This document shows, one piece after another, positions 43,648 through 52,399 of a stretch of 64,000 nt of DNA. This DNA is from Gammaproteobacteria bacterium (GTDB lineage Bacteria; Pseudomonadota; Gammaproteobacteria; Burkholderiales; Sulfuricellaceae), in assembly GCA_018824405.1 (NCBI GenBank), contig JAHJGO010000006.1:181536-245535 (forward strand), read 5' to 3'. Made by a program: the position numbers and the translations under genes. A model generated the notes under the pieces. That model had not been told where the DNA came from. It did not search any database and was given only the letters and a program-made list of their open reading frames with translations. Positions within the stretch are counted from its first letter, which is position 1. Each line of letters begins with the position of its first letter.

Positions 43648-44478
43648 TTATGCTGTTGCTGGCTCAGTCCATTCGTGGATGGACCAGCGCCGCGTGATCA
43701 ACCCGTTACGTCCGCGGCCACGCTGAACCAGCGCATTTCCGCCTGCGCGCAAGGCTTCGAACTGTCCGGGCGAGAACAGCGCCTTGCCCTCTCGATATGG
43801 AAGTGTAGAAAGCTCGATAATCCAGGGCTGGGCGCCACCACTGCGGCGGCCAAACGAAAATTCGCAGTCCAGAAACGGCACCATTTCTTCACACTCCAGA
43901 TCCTGCGCTTCGAACAGGTCTTCCAGCGAAGCGGCCTGACGCGTAAATTCCGGCCGGTCGCGCACAAACAGGAAATAATCACTGACCACCAGCAGATAGC
44001 CCTTGCGCGGAACAATGCGGCCATCCGCTTCGGCTTCTTCAAGCAGACGCAAAGTGATCACGCCGCCCTCGGCACCTGCAAGACGACGCCATTTCTCCAC
44101 CACAGAGCCCTGCAAGTTTTCATCCACCAGCAACTCGCCTTCGAAGTGCATGCGGTGTGTATTGTCACGCCCGCGCGTGGGCTGATAGTCGATCTGGCGC
44201 CGCCGGTGTACCAGCTCGCCTCCGGCCAGGGTCATGCCGGCAATGCCCTGCTGCCTCGCCAGCCAGAGCAGATCGTCGACACTATATTCGGCCAGCGAGG
44301 CTTTACCGGAAAAATCCGGCCGCCCCGCCGGGACCCGCATATCTGCCTGCAAGGCGGAAGTCTGGATCCAGTAGGCCTGTGTCGTGATATCCGCGGGCCT
44401 GCCTTTGGCTTCCATGGAAATCCGCTGCCAAACGCCAATGAAGCCGGTGGGCACGAGATCATTCAACGCCACGCTCAA
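43648..44478 (-). CDS. Uncharacterised protein, possibly two-lobed beta-barrel (HRI1-like)
   Basis: A 276-residue soluble protein with no clear catalytic motif. It opens LNDLVPTGFIGVWQRISME and has YWIQTSALQADMRVPAGRPD, then MHFEGELLVDENLQGSVVEKW and YLLVVSDYFLFVRDRPEF. The beta-rich, WQR/WIQT-style pattern recalls the fungal HRI1 two-lobed fold, but this is a weak memory-level match. No ATG is near the start: TTG 44478 overlaps the lipoprotein stop (TTGA), and GTG 44472 is possible. It is co-transcribed with the Mla-type locus. Confidence 0.65.
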   Translation of the reverse strand: MSVALNDLVPTGFIGVWQRISMEAKGRPADITTQAYWIQTSALQADMRVPAGRPDFSGKASLAEYSVDDLLWLARQQGIAGMTLAGGELVHRRRQIDYQPTRGRDNTHRMHFEGELLVDENLQGSVVEKWRRLAGAEGGVITLRLLEEAEADGRIVPRKGYLLVVSDYFLFVRDRPEFTRQAASLEDLFEAQDLECEEMVPFLDCEFSFGRRSGGAQPWIIELSTLPYREGKALFSPGQFEALRAGGNALVQRGRGRNGLITRRWSIHEWTEPATA

Positions 44479-45092
44479 GGCTTGAAGTCTCTGGCCTGAG
44501 CGGCAAAAAAACCAGCCGCTTCGCTCAGGGCACGGTGCACTGCGCGATTGGCGGCCACTACGCCCCCGTAAGGATCATCGCTGGCGGCATTCTCGGTTAT
44601 ATCGAATTCACGCGTTGCAAGGATGCGTCGCCCTGCCACATCGATCAGCTGAGCACGCAGGGTAAAACGAACTTGACTCGGCGCAGAAGTAAATTCCTGC
44701 TGCAGGCGCACGATTTCGCTATCCAGTCGCAGCTGCGCCGTGATTCCCCCGGAAGCCAGCGACACCGCAGAAAATGCGCCGCTCGCTTCCAGTGCCTGCA
44801 CCAGTAGAGGCGCGAGCATTTTCTCAGGGGTATCGACCCACTGATTGCGGGAAAAATATTCAAGTTCGTGTGATTTCCTGACATACGCCATACGCGAACT
44901 CTCAAAACCGGGGTGTGCCCGTGACCGGGTCACCAGTAGCACGGGAGTACCGCTTGGCGCCGCCGAAACGTTCTGGAAATGCGCCTGCAAGGCATAAGTC
45001 CGGATCACATCGTTCTTGACCGGTTGCAGCGGACTACAACTCGCCGTGAAAATCAGGCCGACAGCCAGGATTCCAGTTCGCATCCATTTCAT
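44475..45092 (-). CDS. ABC-type transport auxiliary lipoprotein (Mla/Pqi-type)
   Basis: A 205-residue exported lipoprotein (signal peptide GILAVGLIFTASC-S with a somewhat atypical lipobox). The domain after it (RTYALQAHFQNVSAAPSG... LLVTRSRAHPGFESSRMAYV... YFSRNQWVDTPEKMLAPLLVQ) matches the auxiliary lipoprotein family that partners MCE transporters. The start at 45092 follows AGGAAA. It is the fourth gene of the mlaE-mlaF-mlaD set. Confidence 0.85.
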   Translation of the reverse strand: MKWMRTGILAVGLIFTASCSPLQPVKNDVIRTYALQAHFQNVSAAPSGTPVLLVTRSRAHPGFESSRMAYVRKSHELEYFSRNQWVDTPEKMLAPLLVQALEASGAFSAVSLASGGITAQLRLDSEIVRLQQEFTSAPSQVRFTLRAQLIDVAGRRILATREFDITENAASDDPYGGVVAANRAVHRALSEAAGFFAAQARDFKP

Positions 45093-45102
45093 AGCATTTT
45101 CC

Positions 45103-46023
45103 TCATTCCCCGGGGCCGCGCTTATTCGGCTGCTTTCCCAGCAACAACATGTTGGGACTACGTTCAATTTCCTCGCTGAAACGTTTGAACGTTGCGCTTA
45201 GTTCGCGCATTTCTATTACGGTGCGTTCCAGTTCCGGCACCACGTTATCCGTGACCTGAGTCATGCTTCCACTGACACCATCTGCGGTTTTGCGCACCGC
45301 CACGCTGGCACGAGAAGCATCATTGGCCATCTTTTCCAGCGCCGCTGCACTTTTGCTCATGCGTTCGATCAATTGCGGCAATTCGGCACTGACTTTGGCC
45401 GTGTTATCCATGGTGCGCGCAGCACCCTGCATGGAGGCATCAATCGCATTCCTGTTTGCCGCAAGAGTGGCTGAGATCGTTGCCATGTCGGCCATCATAC
45501 TGCGGAAAGCACGCCGGTTATCTTCATCCAGAATAGCGCTGAAACCTGCCGCAATCCGGTTAAGACTGGAAAGCAGATCTGAACCCGCAGTATCGAGCCG
45601 GGTCAGTAACGACGGGATGGTCTTGATGACAGGATATTTCTCGCCCGGCTTTGCTTTAAGATCTGGCGCATCGCGACTGCCGCCGCTAAGTTCGACTTGG
45701 GCGATACCGGTCAGTCCCTGAACCCGCAATACGGCCACGGTGTTTTCCCTGATCGGTGTGCCGCGTTCGATATCGAGTTCCAGACGTACACGCTCGCCGT
45801 GATCGAGTGAAATGCGTTTGACCCGCCCGACTTCAACGCCGCGGTATTTGACCGGTGCATTGAGATTCAGACCGGCAACCGACTCTTGCATATAGGCAAG
45901 GTAGGTATCGTAATCCTTACGATATTGCGCACCGCCGCTCAGCCACAGAATGCCGGCCACCAGCGCTCCGAACAGCAGCACCACGAATAGCCCGACGATG
46001 GTGTAATTTACTTTTGTTTCCAT
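45103..46023 (-). CDS. mlaD: MCE-domain substrate-binding protein (MlaD-like)
   Basis: A 306-residue periplasmic protein with one N-terminal anchor helix (about 6-28). A single MCE domain (about 35-115) has YRGVEVGRVKRISLDHGERV and LTGIAQVELSGGS. A long helical C-terminal tail with amphipathic repeats follows (SSLNRIAAGFSAILDED and beyond). It would carry lipids between the membranes with MlaE and MlaF. The start at 46023 (GGGAG five bases upstream) is preferred over 46035. Confidence 0.9.
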   Translation of the reverse strand: METKVNYTIVGLFVVLLFGALVAGILWLSGGAQYRKDYDTYLAYMQESVAGLNLNAPVKYRGVEVGRVKRISLDHGERVRLELDIERGTPIRENTVAVLRVQGLTGIAQVELSGGSRDAPDLKAKPGEKYPVIKTIPSLLTRLDTAGSDLLSSLNRIAAGFSAILDEDNRRAFRSMMADMATISATLAANRNAIDASMQGAARTMDNTAKVSAELPQLIERMSKSAAALEKMANDASRASVAVRKTADGVSGSMTQVTDNVVPELERTVIEMRELSATFKRFSEEIERSPNMLLLGKQPNKRGPGE

Positions 46024-46790
46024 GCTTGCTCCCATGCTGCCCGACCTCGCGCCCCATGAAAATACTCGCGAATAATGGGGTGCTCTGCCTGAGACAGCTC
46101 TTCCATGGTTCCTATTCCCAGCACCCGGTTCTCACCCAGCACGGCAACCCGGTCGGCCACCCGCCACAACAAGTCCAGATCGTGCGTCACCATCATGATG
46201 GTCAGGCCGAGAGAATCTTTCAAGTTTTTCACCAGTTCATCAAAGCCGCTGGCGCTGAGTGGGTCCAGCCCGGCTGTGGGCTCGTCGAGAAACACCAGCT
46301 CCGGCTCCAGCGCCAGCGCACGCGCCAGCGCAGCACGCTTGCGCATGCCTCCCGAAAGCTCGTTGGGAAACTTGGCGCCGGCACTGGCCGGCAGACCGGT
46401 GAGCGCAATTTTCAGCGCGGCCAGCTCATCGATCAGGCCACTGTCCAGCTCGGTATGCTCACGCAAAGGCAAACCGACGTTCTCGAGCACGGTCAGTGAA
46501 CTGAACAGTGCGCCTCGCTCGAACATCACTCCCCAGCGACGACGCAGAGGCAGTGCGCCCTCGTCATCCAGCCCCAGCACATCCTGGCCAAATACCTTTA
46601 TCGACCCTGAAACAGGTTTTTGCAGCAAAATAATTTCGCGCAGCAGCGTGGATTTTCCGCAACCGCTGCCGCCGACCAGCGCAAAGATTTCGCCTTGCTG
46701 CACTGTCAGGCTGACGTTCTCATGCACGATCAAAGACCCAAACTGCGTGCAGATGCCCTCAACTTCGACAATACAAGGCAGTTCAGCCAT
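46008..46790 (-). CDS. mlaF: ABC transporter ATPase (MlaF-like)
   Basis: A 260-residue ATPase with Walker A VGGSGCGKSTLLREIILL, the ABC signature ELSGGMRKRAALARALALEP, Walker B FLDEPTAGLDPLS and the switch His in MMVTHDLDLLWRV. The sequence is typical of MCE-system ATPases. Overlaps mlaD downstream and mlaE upstream. Confidence 0.95.
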   Translation of the reverse strand: MAELPCIVEVEGICTQFGSLIVHENVSLTVQQGEIFALVGGSGCGKSTLLREIILLQKPVSGSIKVFGQDVLGLDDEGALPLRRRWGVMFERGALFSSLTVLENVGLPLREHTELDSGLIDELAALKIALTGLPASAGAKFPNELSGGMRKRAALARALALEPELVFLDEPTAGLDPLSASGFDELVKNLKDSLGLTIMMVTHDLDLLWRVADRVAVLGENRVLGIGTMEELSQAEHPIIREYFHGARGRAAWEQAWKQK

Positions 46791-47914
46791 CAGATTTTCA
46801 GCCAGCTGAAGATCACGGAAAATACCGCATCCATCACGATCACCAGGAAAATCGCCTGGACCACGCTGATGGTAGTTTGCCGGCCCACACTATCTGCGCT
46901 GCCGCCCACCTGAAAGCCCTGGAAACAACCCACGACCCCGACGATAACCGCAAACACCAGCGCTTTGCCCAAACCCACAAGATAAGAGGAAAGCCTGACT
47001 GCATCTTCCAGTCTGTCCATGAAGTCTGCGTAATGAATTCCAAGTTGAGTCTTGGCCATCACCATGCCGCCCACAATGCCCATAATATCCGCATAGACAG
47101 TCAACAGGGGAACAGCAATAAGGAGGGCCAGTATTTTAGGCAGCACCAGAAAATCCATGGGCGCGATCCCGATGGTACGCATGGCATCGATTTCCTCGGT
47201 CACCTTCATGGTGCCAATCTGGGCAGTAAAGGCCGAACCGGAGCGACCAGCAACAATAATCGCAGTCAGCAAGGGAGACATCTCGCGCAACATGGACAAT
47301 CCCACCAGGTCTGCCACGAAAATACTCGCGCCATAACGTGCCAGTTGCTCGGCACCCTGGTAGGAAACCACCACACCCATCAGAAAAGAAAGCAATCCCA
47401 CGATCGGCAGCGCCTCGAACCCTGCACTCTGGATATTATGCAGCAGCGGTCGAATCCGTATGCGGGAAGGCTGTTTGATAAGCCGCAGCGCAGACATGGC
47501 GGCCTCGCCGATGAAAGCAAGCATCATGGCCGCCTGCTCCATGTGGCCGGCAAATCTGCGTCCCAGACGCTCAAGCACCCCGTACCGGACAGGCAGTACG
47601 GCTTCTGCATCTTCGGCGCGTGTTGCAATTATGCCCAGCAATGCGGTAAAAGCAGGTTGCAGACCCTGCACAGTCAGGCGGCAACCCGCACGCTCCACTT
47701 CCCGCTGAAGCCGGTACAGCAGCCATGCCCCAGCTGTATCCATGGCATCCAGCTGGTTACAGTCCAGCACAAGTTCCTTGTTCTCTGGCCAAGTCAGTGC
47801 ATCTACCCGCTGCCTCAAGTGATCAGCATATGAAAGTATCCAGGCACCGTGGCAACGGATCACATCCTCCGTCTCGTCTATCTTGATTTCACCCTGACTG
47901 GTTCTTTTTGTCAT
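46790..47914 (-). CDS. mlaE: MlaE-family permease with N-terminal STAS domain
   Basis: A 374-residue permease. An N-terminal STAS domain of about 110 residues (LVLDCNQLDAMDTAGAWLLY) is fused to the MlaE core (about 130-374), which has VGLLSFLMGVVVSYQGAEQL, LREMSPLLTAIIVAGRSGSA and EIDAMRTIGIAP. In the canonical Mla locus the STAS protein (MlaB) is separate; the fusion is known in other betaproteobacteria. It heads the mlaE-mlaF-mlaD-lipoprotein run. Confidence 0.93.
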   Translation of the reverse strand: MTKRTSQGEIKIDETEDVIRCHGAWILSYADHLRQRVDALTWPENKELVLDCNQLDAMDTAGAWLLYRLQREVERAGCRLTVQGLQPAFTALLGIIATRAEDAEAVLPVRYGVLERLGRRFAGHMEQAAMMLAFIGEAAMSALRLIKQPSRIRIRPLLHNIQSAGFEALPIVGLLSFLMGVVVSYQGAEQLARYGASIFVADLVGLSMLREMSPLLTAIIVAGRSGSAFTAQIGTMKVTEEIDAMRTIGIAPMDFLVLPKILALLIAVPLLTVYADIMGIVGGMVMAKTQLGIHYADFMDRLEDAVRLSSYLVGLGKALVFAVIVGVVGCFQGFQVGGSADSVGRQTTISVVQAIFLVIVMDAVFSVIFSWLKI

Positions 47915-47952
47915 GACCCGATTTTGCTTAGCTGGGAGAAAAAGATCAAGGT

Positions 47953-48534
47953 TTAAACGCTATCAGGAAGTGCCATTTCCGGTGGTAGCCAGCCATTAAG
48001 AATTTTTTCCGCCCAGAACAGCCCGATCACCGTTTTTACATCAGTTATTCGGCCGATGCGCACCCACTCGAGGGCTTCGCTCAAAGACACTGTGAACACC
48101 TCGAGAAACTCGTCGTCATCGCGCTGATGTACCCCCTCTGTAAGATCCTGTGCCAGGAATAAGCTCATGCTTTCATTCGAATAACCGATACAGGGATGGA
48201 TAGTGGCAACATATCTCCAATTCGCAGCGCTATACCCCGTTTCCTCCAACAGTTCGCGCTGGCCACAAAGCAAAGCCGTTTCTCCCGCATCCAGCTTGCC
48301 CGCCGGGAGTTCGTATAAATCCCGATTCAGCGGATAGCGAAACTGACGTTCCATTACCACCTGTCCATTCGCCAGCAGCGGAATAATAACAACCGCACCC
48401 GGATGAAGGATATATTCGCGCCGGGCTGACTGTCCATTCGGCAGCTGAACCCGGTCTTCTTTGACATGCAGCAAGCCACCGCGGTAGACAGTCTGGCTGC
48501 TTAATTGCTTTTCTGTTAGATCCGAAGAGGACAT
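47953..48534 (-). CDS. Nudix hydrolase (ADP-ribose pyrophosphatase-like)
   Basis: A 193-residue enzyme. The Nudix box G-x5-E-x7-REUxEExGU is seen as GKLDAGETALLCGQRELLEE followed by TGY. Upstream REYILHPGAVVIIPLLANGQ and RQFRYPLNRDLYELPAGKLD are typical of NudF-type ADP-ribose hydrolases. The start at 48534 (GGAG five bases upstream) is preferred over 48564. Confidence 0.9.
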   Translation of the reverse strand: MSSSDLTEKQLSSQTVYRGGLLHVKEDRVQLPNGQSARREYILHPGAVVIIPLLANGQVVMERQFRYPLNRDLYELPAGKLDAGETALLCGQRELLEETGYSAANWRYVATIHPCIGYSNESMSLFLAQDLTEGVHQRDDDEFLEVFTVSLSEALEWVRIGRITDVKTVIGLFWAEKILNGWLPPEMALPDSV

Positions 48535-48551
48535 TTTTACTCCATCAGCGT

Positions 48552-48580
48552 TTGACAATACCATAGTCTTTTAGTATGGT
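48552..48580 (+). promoter_or_regulatory. Near-consensus sigma-70 promoter of the 48670-49125 gene
   Basis: TTGACA (48552-48557) and TATGGT (48575-48580) with exactly 17 bases between. It points rightward to the gene starting at 48670, with a leader of about 83 bases. Confidence 0.75.
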
Positions 48581-48582
48581 AT
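48558..48582. promoter_or_regulatory. Inverted repeat overlapping the promoter spacer and -10
   Basis: ATACCATA (48558-48565) and TATGGTAT (48575-48582) are perfect inverted copies with a 9-base spacer. The right arm covers the -10 hexamer, so a bound protein would block RNA polymerase. It also lies just upstream of the divergent Nudix gene. Confidence 0.6.
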
Positions 48583-48669
48583 GTCCATAGACGATATTTA
48601 TTCTTCTATTAATTTTGGCGATGTTTATTAGTATTTATTTATATTCTTAATTTGATAAGGAGTGCAAAC

Positions 48670-49125
48670 ATGTCCAGTCTGATTCAAGGATTTCCCTCTG
48701 ACGGCATTGTGACCGTAAATCGCGTAATCCTGAAACCTGAATACACGGTTGACGATCTGGAAGAGCGGGTTGCCACCCTGTGTGAGAATGTTAAAACCTA
48801 TCACTCCGACACGGGTTTCGTCGGTGGGTTCGTCATGCTGAATAGTGGCGCAGTTTCAAATGAAGGCAGTTCAATTGGCCAACCGGTGGAAAGTCCGCTA
48901 AAGGACAAGGAAGCGCAGATTGTAACGTTCTGGAAAAGTTTTGACGAGCATGAGCAGCCCCACCGTTCCGAGACTTTTCAACCACTGTTCCAGCAGGTTC
49001 TGGAATTGTGCGAGAACGGAAATGAGGAAATTGCCTACCGCATGTTGTGGTCAGGAAGTGCATATTCCAGTGAACAGGCAGCTGAAGCCCGTGCAGCAAA
49101 AGAACGCTTCCAGAAAGCCGCTTAA
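48670..49125 (+). CDS. Uncharacterised conserved-looking protein with regulated promoter
   Basis: A 151-residue soluble protein with no recognised catalytic motif: MSSLIQGFPSDGIVTVNRVI, YTVDDLEERVATLCENVKTY, FVGGFVMLNSGAVSNEGSSI and VTFWKSFDEHEQPHRSETFQ. The alternating strands and the FWKSFDEHE segment suggest a small alpha-beta barrel of the ABM (antibiotic biosynthesis monooxygenase) type; this is a guess. A strong AAGGAG site, a strong promoter and an overlapping inverted repeat imply high, switchable expression. It is a single-gene unit convergent with the nuo operon end. Confidence 0.75.
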   Translation: MSSLIQGFPSDGIVTVNRVILKPEYTVDDLEERVATLCENVKTYHSDTGFVGGFVMLNSGAVSNEGSSIGQPVESPLKDKEAQIVTFWKSFDEHEQPHRSETFQPLFQQVLELCENGNEEIAYRMLWSGSAYSSEQAAEARAAKERFQKAA

Positions 49126-49139
49126 TTAAACGGGTTTGT

Positions 49140-49433
49140 CTACCGCTTCCGCCATAGGTAGCGGTAGGTAAAACCAGGAAACGCAAACACCAGAAACAGG
49201 CAGGCAGTGATCGCGTAAAATTCCCAATTCTGAGAATGGCGAGGTGCCAGTTGCCCCTCCAGCAGCAAGCTCACGCCACCGACGATAAAATACAGCACAA
49301 ACAGCTCCAAGAAATTCCAGCCGATGTGCTTGCCGCCTTTCATCGGAAGAACAAGCAGTAAACGCTTAGAAATAAAAGGCAGATTAGCTGCAAAGAACCC
49401 CAGAAACAGCAGTATCGCCATGCCAGTAATCAC
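49140..49433 (-). CDS. DUF2818 small membrane protein at the nuo operon end
   Basis: A 97-residue protein with about three hydrophobic segments ([40 protein letters not shown] and [20 protein letters not shown]). It is the DUF2818 protein commonly found after nuoN in betaproteobacteria. A GTG at 49433 overlaps the nuoN stop (GTGA) and is preferred over the ATG at 49463, which would overlap nuoN by 34 bases. An accessory role in complex I is inferred from position only. Confidence 0.82.
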   Translation of the reverse strand: MITGMAILLFLGFFAANLPFISKRLLLVLPMKGGKHIGWNFLELFVLYFIVGGVSLLLEGQLAPRHSQNWEFYAITACLFLVFAFPGFTYRYLWRKR

Positions 49434-50878
49434 AACAGTGACCGCTGAATCGCATATGCGCATAGCGCCATCAATGGCTGAGGCATAATCCCCAAAGCAA
49501 GCACGGCCAGTCCATTGGTGCTCATCAGAATCGCCATGTCTCCCTCTGGACGGATAGGCGTATCATCCAGCGGCGCATCGAAATACATCAGTTTTATAAT
49601 CCGCAGATAATAGAACGCACCAATCACGGAAAACAGCACGGCGGCCACGACCAGCCACAGGAAGCCGGCTTGCAATGCCGCCTGCAGTACCGACAGCTTG
49701 GCGTAGAACCCGACTGTTGGAGGTATTCCCGCCATGGAGAACATAAACAGCAACATCATGAAGGCATACCACGGTTTGCGCTGATTGAGCCCCTTGAAGT
49801 CGTCCAGATTCTCCGCCTCGAACCCCTGGCGTGACATCAACAACACCATGCCGAATCCGCCCACACTCATCAGCACATACACCAGAACATAAAACATCGA
49901 TGAGCTATACCCGTTCAGACTTCCCGAAAGAAAACCCAACAGCAAAAACCCCATGTGAGAGATAGTGGAATAGGCAAGCATGCGTTTGATATTGGTTTGA
50001 GCAATAGCAACAATATTACCGATAGCCATGGAGAGAACCGCCATGATAACCAGCATTCCCTGCCAGTCCTGCACCAAGCCTTGCAGACCTTCCACCAGTA
50101 GGCGCATTACAAAGGCGAACGCAGCAATCTTGGGCGCCGAACCAATGAACAGTGTCACAGCCGTAGGTGCGCCCTGATACACATCAGGAATCCACATATG
50201 AAATGGAACCACACCCAGTTTGAAGGCCAGCCCTGCGACAATAAATACAAGGCCAAAGGTCAGCACCACGTGGTTCCCCGTGCTGTGCTGAATTACAGTT
50301 GCAACCTGGTTGATATTCAAACTACCCGTTGCACCATACAACATTGACATACCATACAAAAGCAGACCGGAAGCAAGTGCACCAAGTACAAAATACTTCA
50401 TGGCCGCCTCGGTCGCGACCGAAGAGTCACGCTGCAATGCGACCATGGCGTACAGGCTGAGTGAAAGCAGTTCAAGCCCCATATAGAGCACTAGGAAATG
50501 ATTAGCAGAGATCATGACCATCATGCCCAGCAACGCAAATAGCGCAAGGGCGAAAAACTCACCACGGAACATGCCACGCTGGCTGATGTAAGTCCGGGAG
50601 TACACCAGCACAACTGACACCGCTATATAGCTCATCAACTTGAGCACATCGCTCATGGCATCATCAACAAACATGTTGCTGAAGGTATATTCCGGAACCG
50701 CGCCATGCGTCGAAACCGTGATCCAGGCTGCCCCCAGCAGGGTAATCTGCGTCAACGCGTAAGTAATAAAGCGGTTCTTGGCCGAAAGAAACAGGTCAAT
50801 GATGAGAATCAACGAAACCATTACCAGCACAAATATTTCTGGCAGCGCAGGGATCAGGTTGGGCATGGGAAATGTCAT
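49430..50878 (-). CDS. nuoN: NADH-quinone oxidoreductase subunit N
   Basis: A 482-residue antiporter-like membrane subunit with about 14 helices. It has [40 protein letters not shown], the conserved Lys region in [15 protein letters not shown] and [20 protein letters not shown]. It forms part of the proton-pumping arm. Confidence 0.97.
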   Translation of the reverse strand: MTFPMPNLIPALPEIFVLVMVSLILIIDLFLSAKNRFITYALTQITLLGAAWITVSTHGAVPEYTFSNMFVDDAMSDVLKLMSYIAVSVVLVYSRTYISQRGMFRGEFFALALFALLGMMVMISANHFLVLYMGLELLSLSLYAMVALQRDSSVATEAAMKYFVLGALASGLLLYGMSMLYGATGSLNINQVATVIQHSTGNHVVLTFGLVFIVAGLAFKLGVVPFHMWIPDVYQGAPTAVTLFIGSAPKIAAFAFVMRLLVEGLQGLVQDWQGMLVIMAVLSMAIGNIVAIAQTNIKRMLAYSTISHMGFLLLGFLSGSLNGYSSSMFYVLVYVLMSVGGFGMVLLMSRQGFEAENLDDFKGLNQRKPWYAFMMLLFMFSMAGIPPTVGFYAKLSVLQAALQAGFLWLVVAAVLFSVIGAFYYLRIIKLMYFDAPLDDTPIRPEGDMAILMSTNGLAVLALGIMPQPLMALCAYAIQRSLL

Positions 50879-50889
50879 GAAACGGCCCT

Positions 50890-52374
50890 TTACAGTTTAC
50901 TTTGTGCCACGTGGGCGAGCAGGTTGTTGACCGAAGCGTGCATCACTTCGGTAAAGGGCAGGGGATAAAGCCCCATTCCGAGAACTGCTACAGCCAGCAA
51001 TCCCAGCACAAGAATTTCCCGCTTGGTGATGTCGGTCAAATGTTCGACATGAGTGTTTGCCACTGGGCCGAATACAACACGCTTGTACATCCACAAAGTG
51101 TATGCAGCACCAAAAATCAGGGTTGTCGCGGCAAGAAAACCGTACCAGAAGTTAACTTTGAGCGCCGCCAGAATCACCATGAATTCACCGACGAAACCGC
51201 TCGTTCCTGGAAGTCCGGAATTAGCCATGGCAAATAGCATGAAGAAGGCTGCAAACTTGGGCATGGTATTCACCACACCACCATAATCGGAGATTTCACG
51301 TGAATGCATGCGGTCATACATTACACCCACGCAAAGAAACATCGCAGCTGAGATGAAGCCATGAGAAATCATCTGTACCAGCGCGCCTTCCATGCCCAAG
51401 TCGCTAAAAAGAAAGAACCCGAGCGTCACGAATCCCATGTGCGAAATGGAAGAATAAGCAATCAGCTTTTTCATGTCACTTTGTGCCAGCGCCACAAGGC
51501 CGATATAAACCACAGCAATCAGGGAAAGGGTAATCATGAACCCTGATAAAGCATGACTTGCATCAGGCAGGATAGGCAGGGAAAAGCGTAGAAAACCGTA
51601 AGCGCCCAATTTCAGCATGATCGCTGCCAGCACCACCGAACCGCCAGTCGGCGCTTCCACGTGAGCATCTGGCAACCAGGTATGAACCGGGAACATTGGC
51701 ACCTTGACAGCGAATGCTGTAAAGAATGCGATGAAGAGAAGCACCTGCACATCCAGATCAAGCTGGATGCTGTGATAATCAAGGATGCTGAAGCTGCCGC
51801 CTGACTTGTGGTACAGGTAAATGAACGCAACCAGCATCAGCAAAGAGCCAAGCAAGGTATACAGGAAGAATTTGACTGCTGCATACACCCGGTTAGGTCC
51901 GCCCCATACACCGATAGCGATAAACATCGGAATCAGCATGGCCTCCCAGAAAACATAAAACAGCACTGCATCCAGCGCAGAGAAAACGCCGATCATCAAG
52001 CCGGACATAATCAGGAAGGCAGCCATGTATTGCGCCACTTTCTTTTCAATCACCTTCCAACCGGCAATCACGACCAGCAGAGTGGTAAAAGTAGTGAGAA
52101 TAATGAACAGTACGGAAATGCCATCCACACCGAGATGATAAGAAACATTGAAGGTCTCGATCCAGGAAGCCTTTTCAACAAACTGCATGTCACTGGTCAG
52201 GCGATTGAAGCCCGTGAAGAGCGGGATGCTCATCAGGAAATTTGCACCGGCTCCAATTAGTGCAATAAGTCGGGCAAATTGCGCATTACGGTCACTGCCC
52301 GTAGCAAGCACCAGCAGTCCTGCCAAAATTGGCAACCAGATGACCCAGCTTAACAATGTCGAACCTTCGCTCAT
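50890..52374 (-). CDS. nuoM: NADH-quinone oxidoreductase subunit M
   Basis: A 494-residue antiporter-like subunit. It has [80 protein letters not shown] and [20 protein letters not shown]. All proton-channel Lys/Glu segments typical of NuoM are in place. Confidence 0.98.
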   Translation of the reverse strand: MSEGSTLLSWVIWLPILAGLLVLATGSDRNAQFARLIALIGAGANFLMSIPLFTGFNRLTSDMQFVEKASWIETFNVSYHLGVDGISVLFIILTTFTTLLVVIAGWKVIEKKVAQYMAAFLIMSGLMIGVFSALDAVLFYVFWEAMLIPMFIAIGVWGGPNRVYAAVKFFLYTLLGSLLMLVAFIYLYHKSGGSFSILDYHSIQLDLDVQVLLFIAFFTAFAVKVPMFPVHTWLPDAHVEAPTGGSVVLAAIMLKLGAYGFLRFSLPILPDASHALSGFMITLSLIAVVYIGLVALAQSDMKKLIAYSSISHMGFVTLGFFLFSDLGMEGALVQMISHGFISAAMFLCVGVMYDRMHSREISDYGGVVNTMPKFAAFFMLFAMANSGLPGTSGFVGEFMVILAALKVNFWYGFLAATTLIFGAAYTLWMYKRVVFGPVANTHVEHLTDITKREILVLGLLAVAVLGMGLYPLPFTEVMHASVNNLLAHVAQSKL

Positions 52375-52399
52375 AACTTCCCTAAATAACTCTGTCTTA

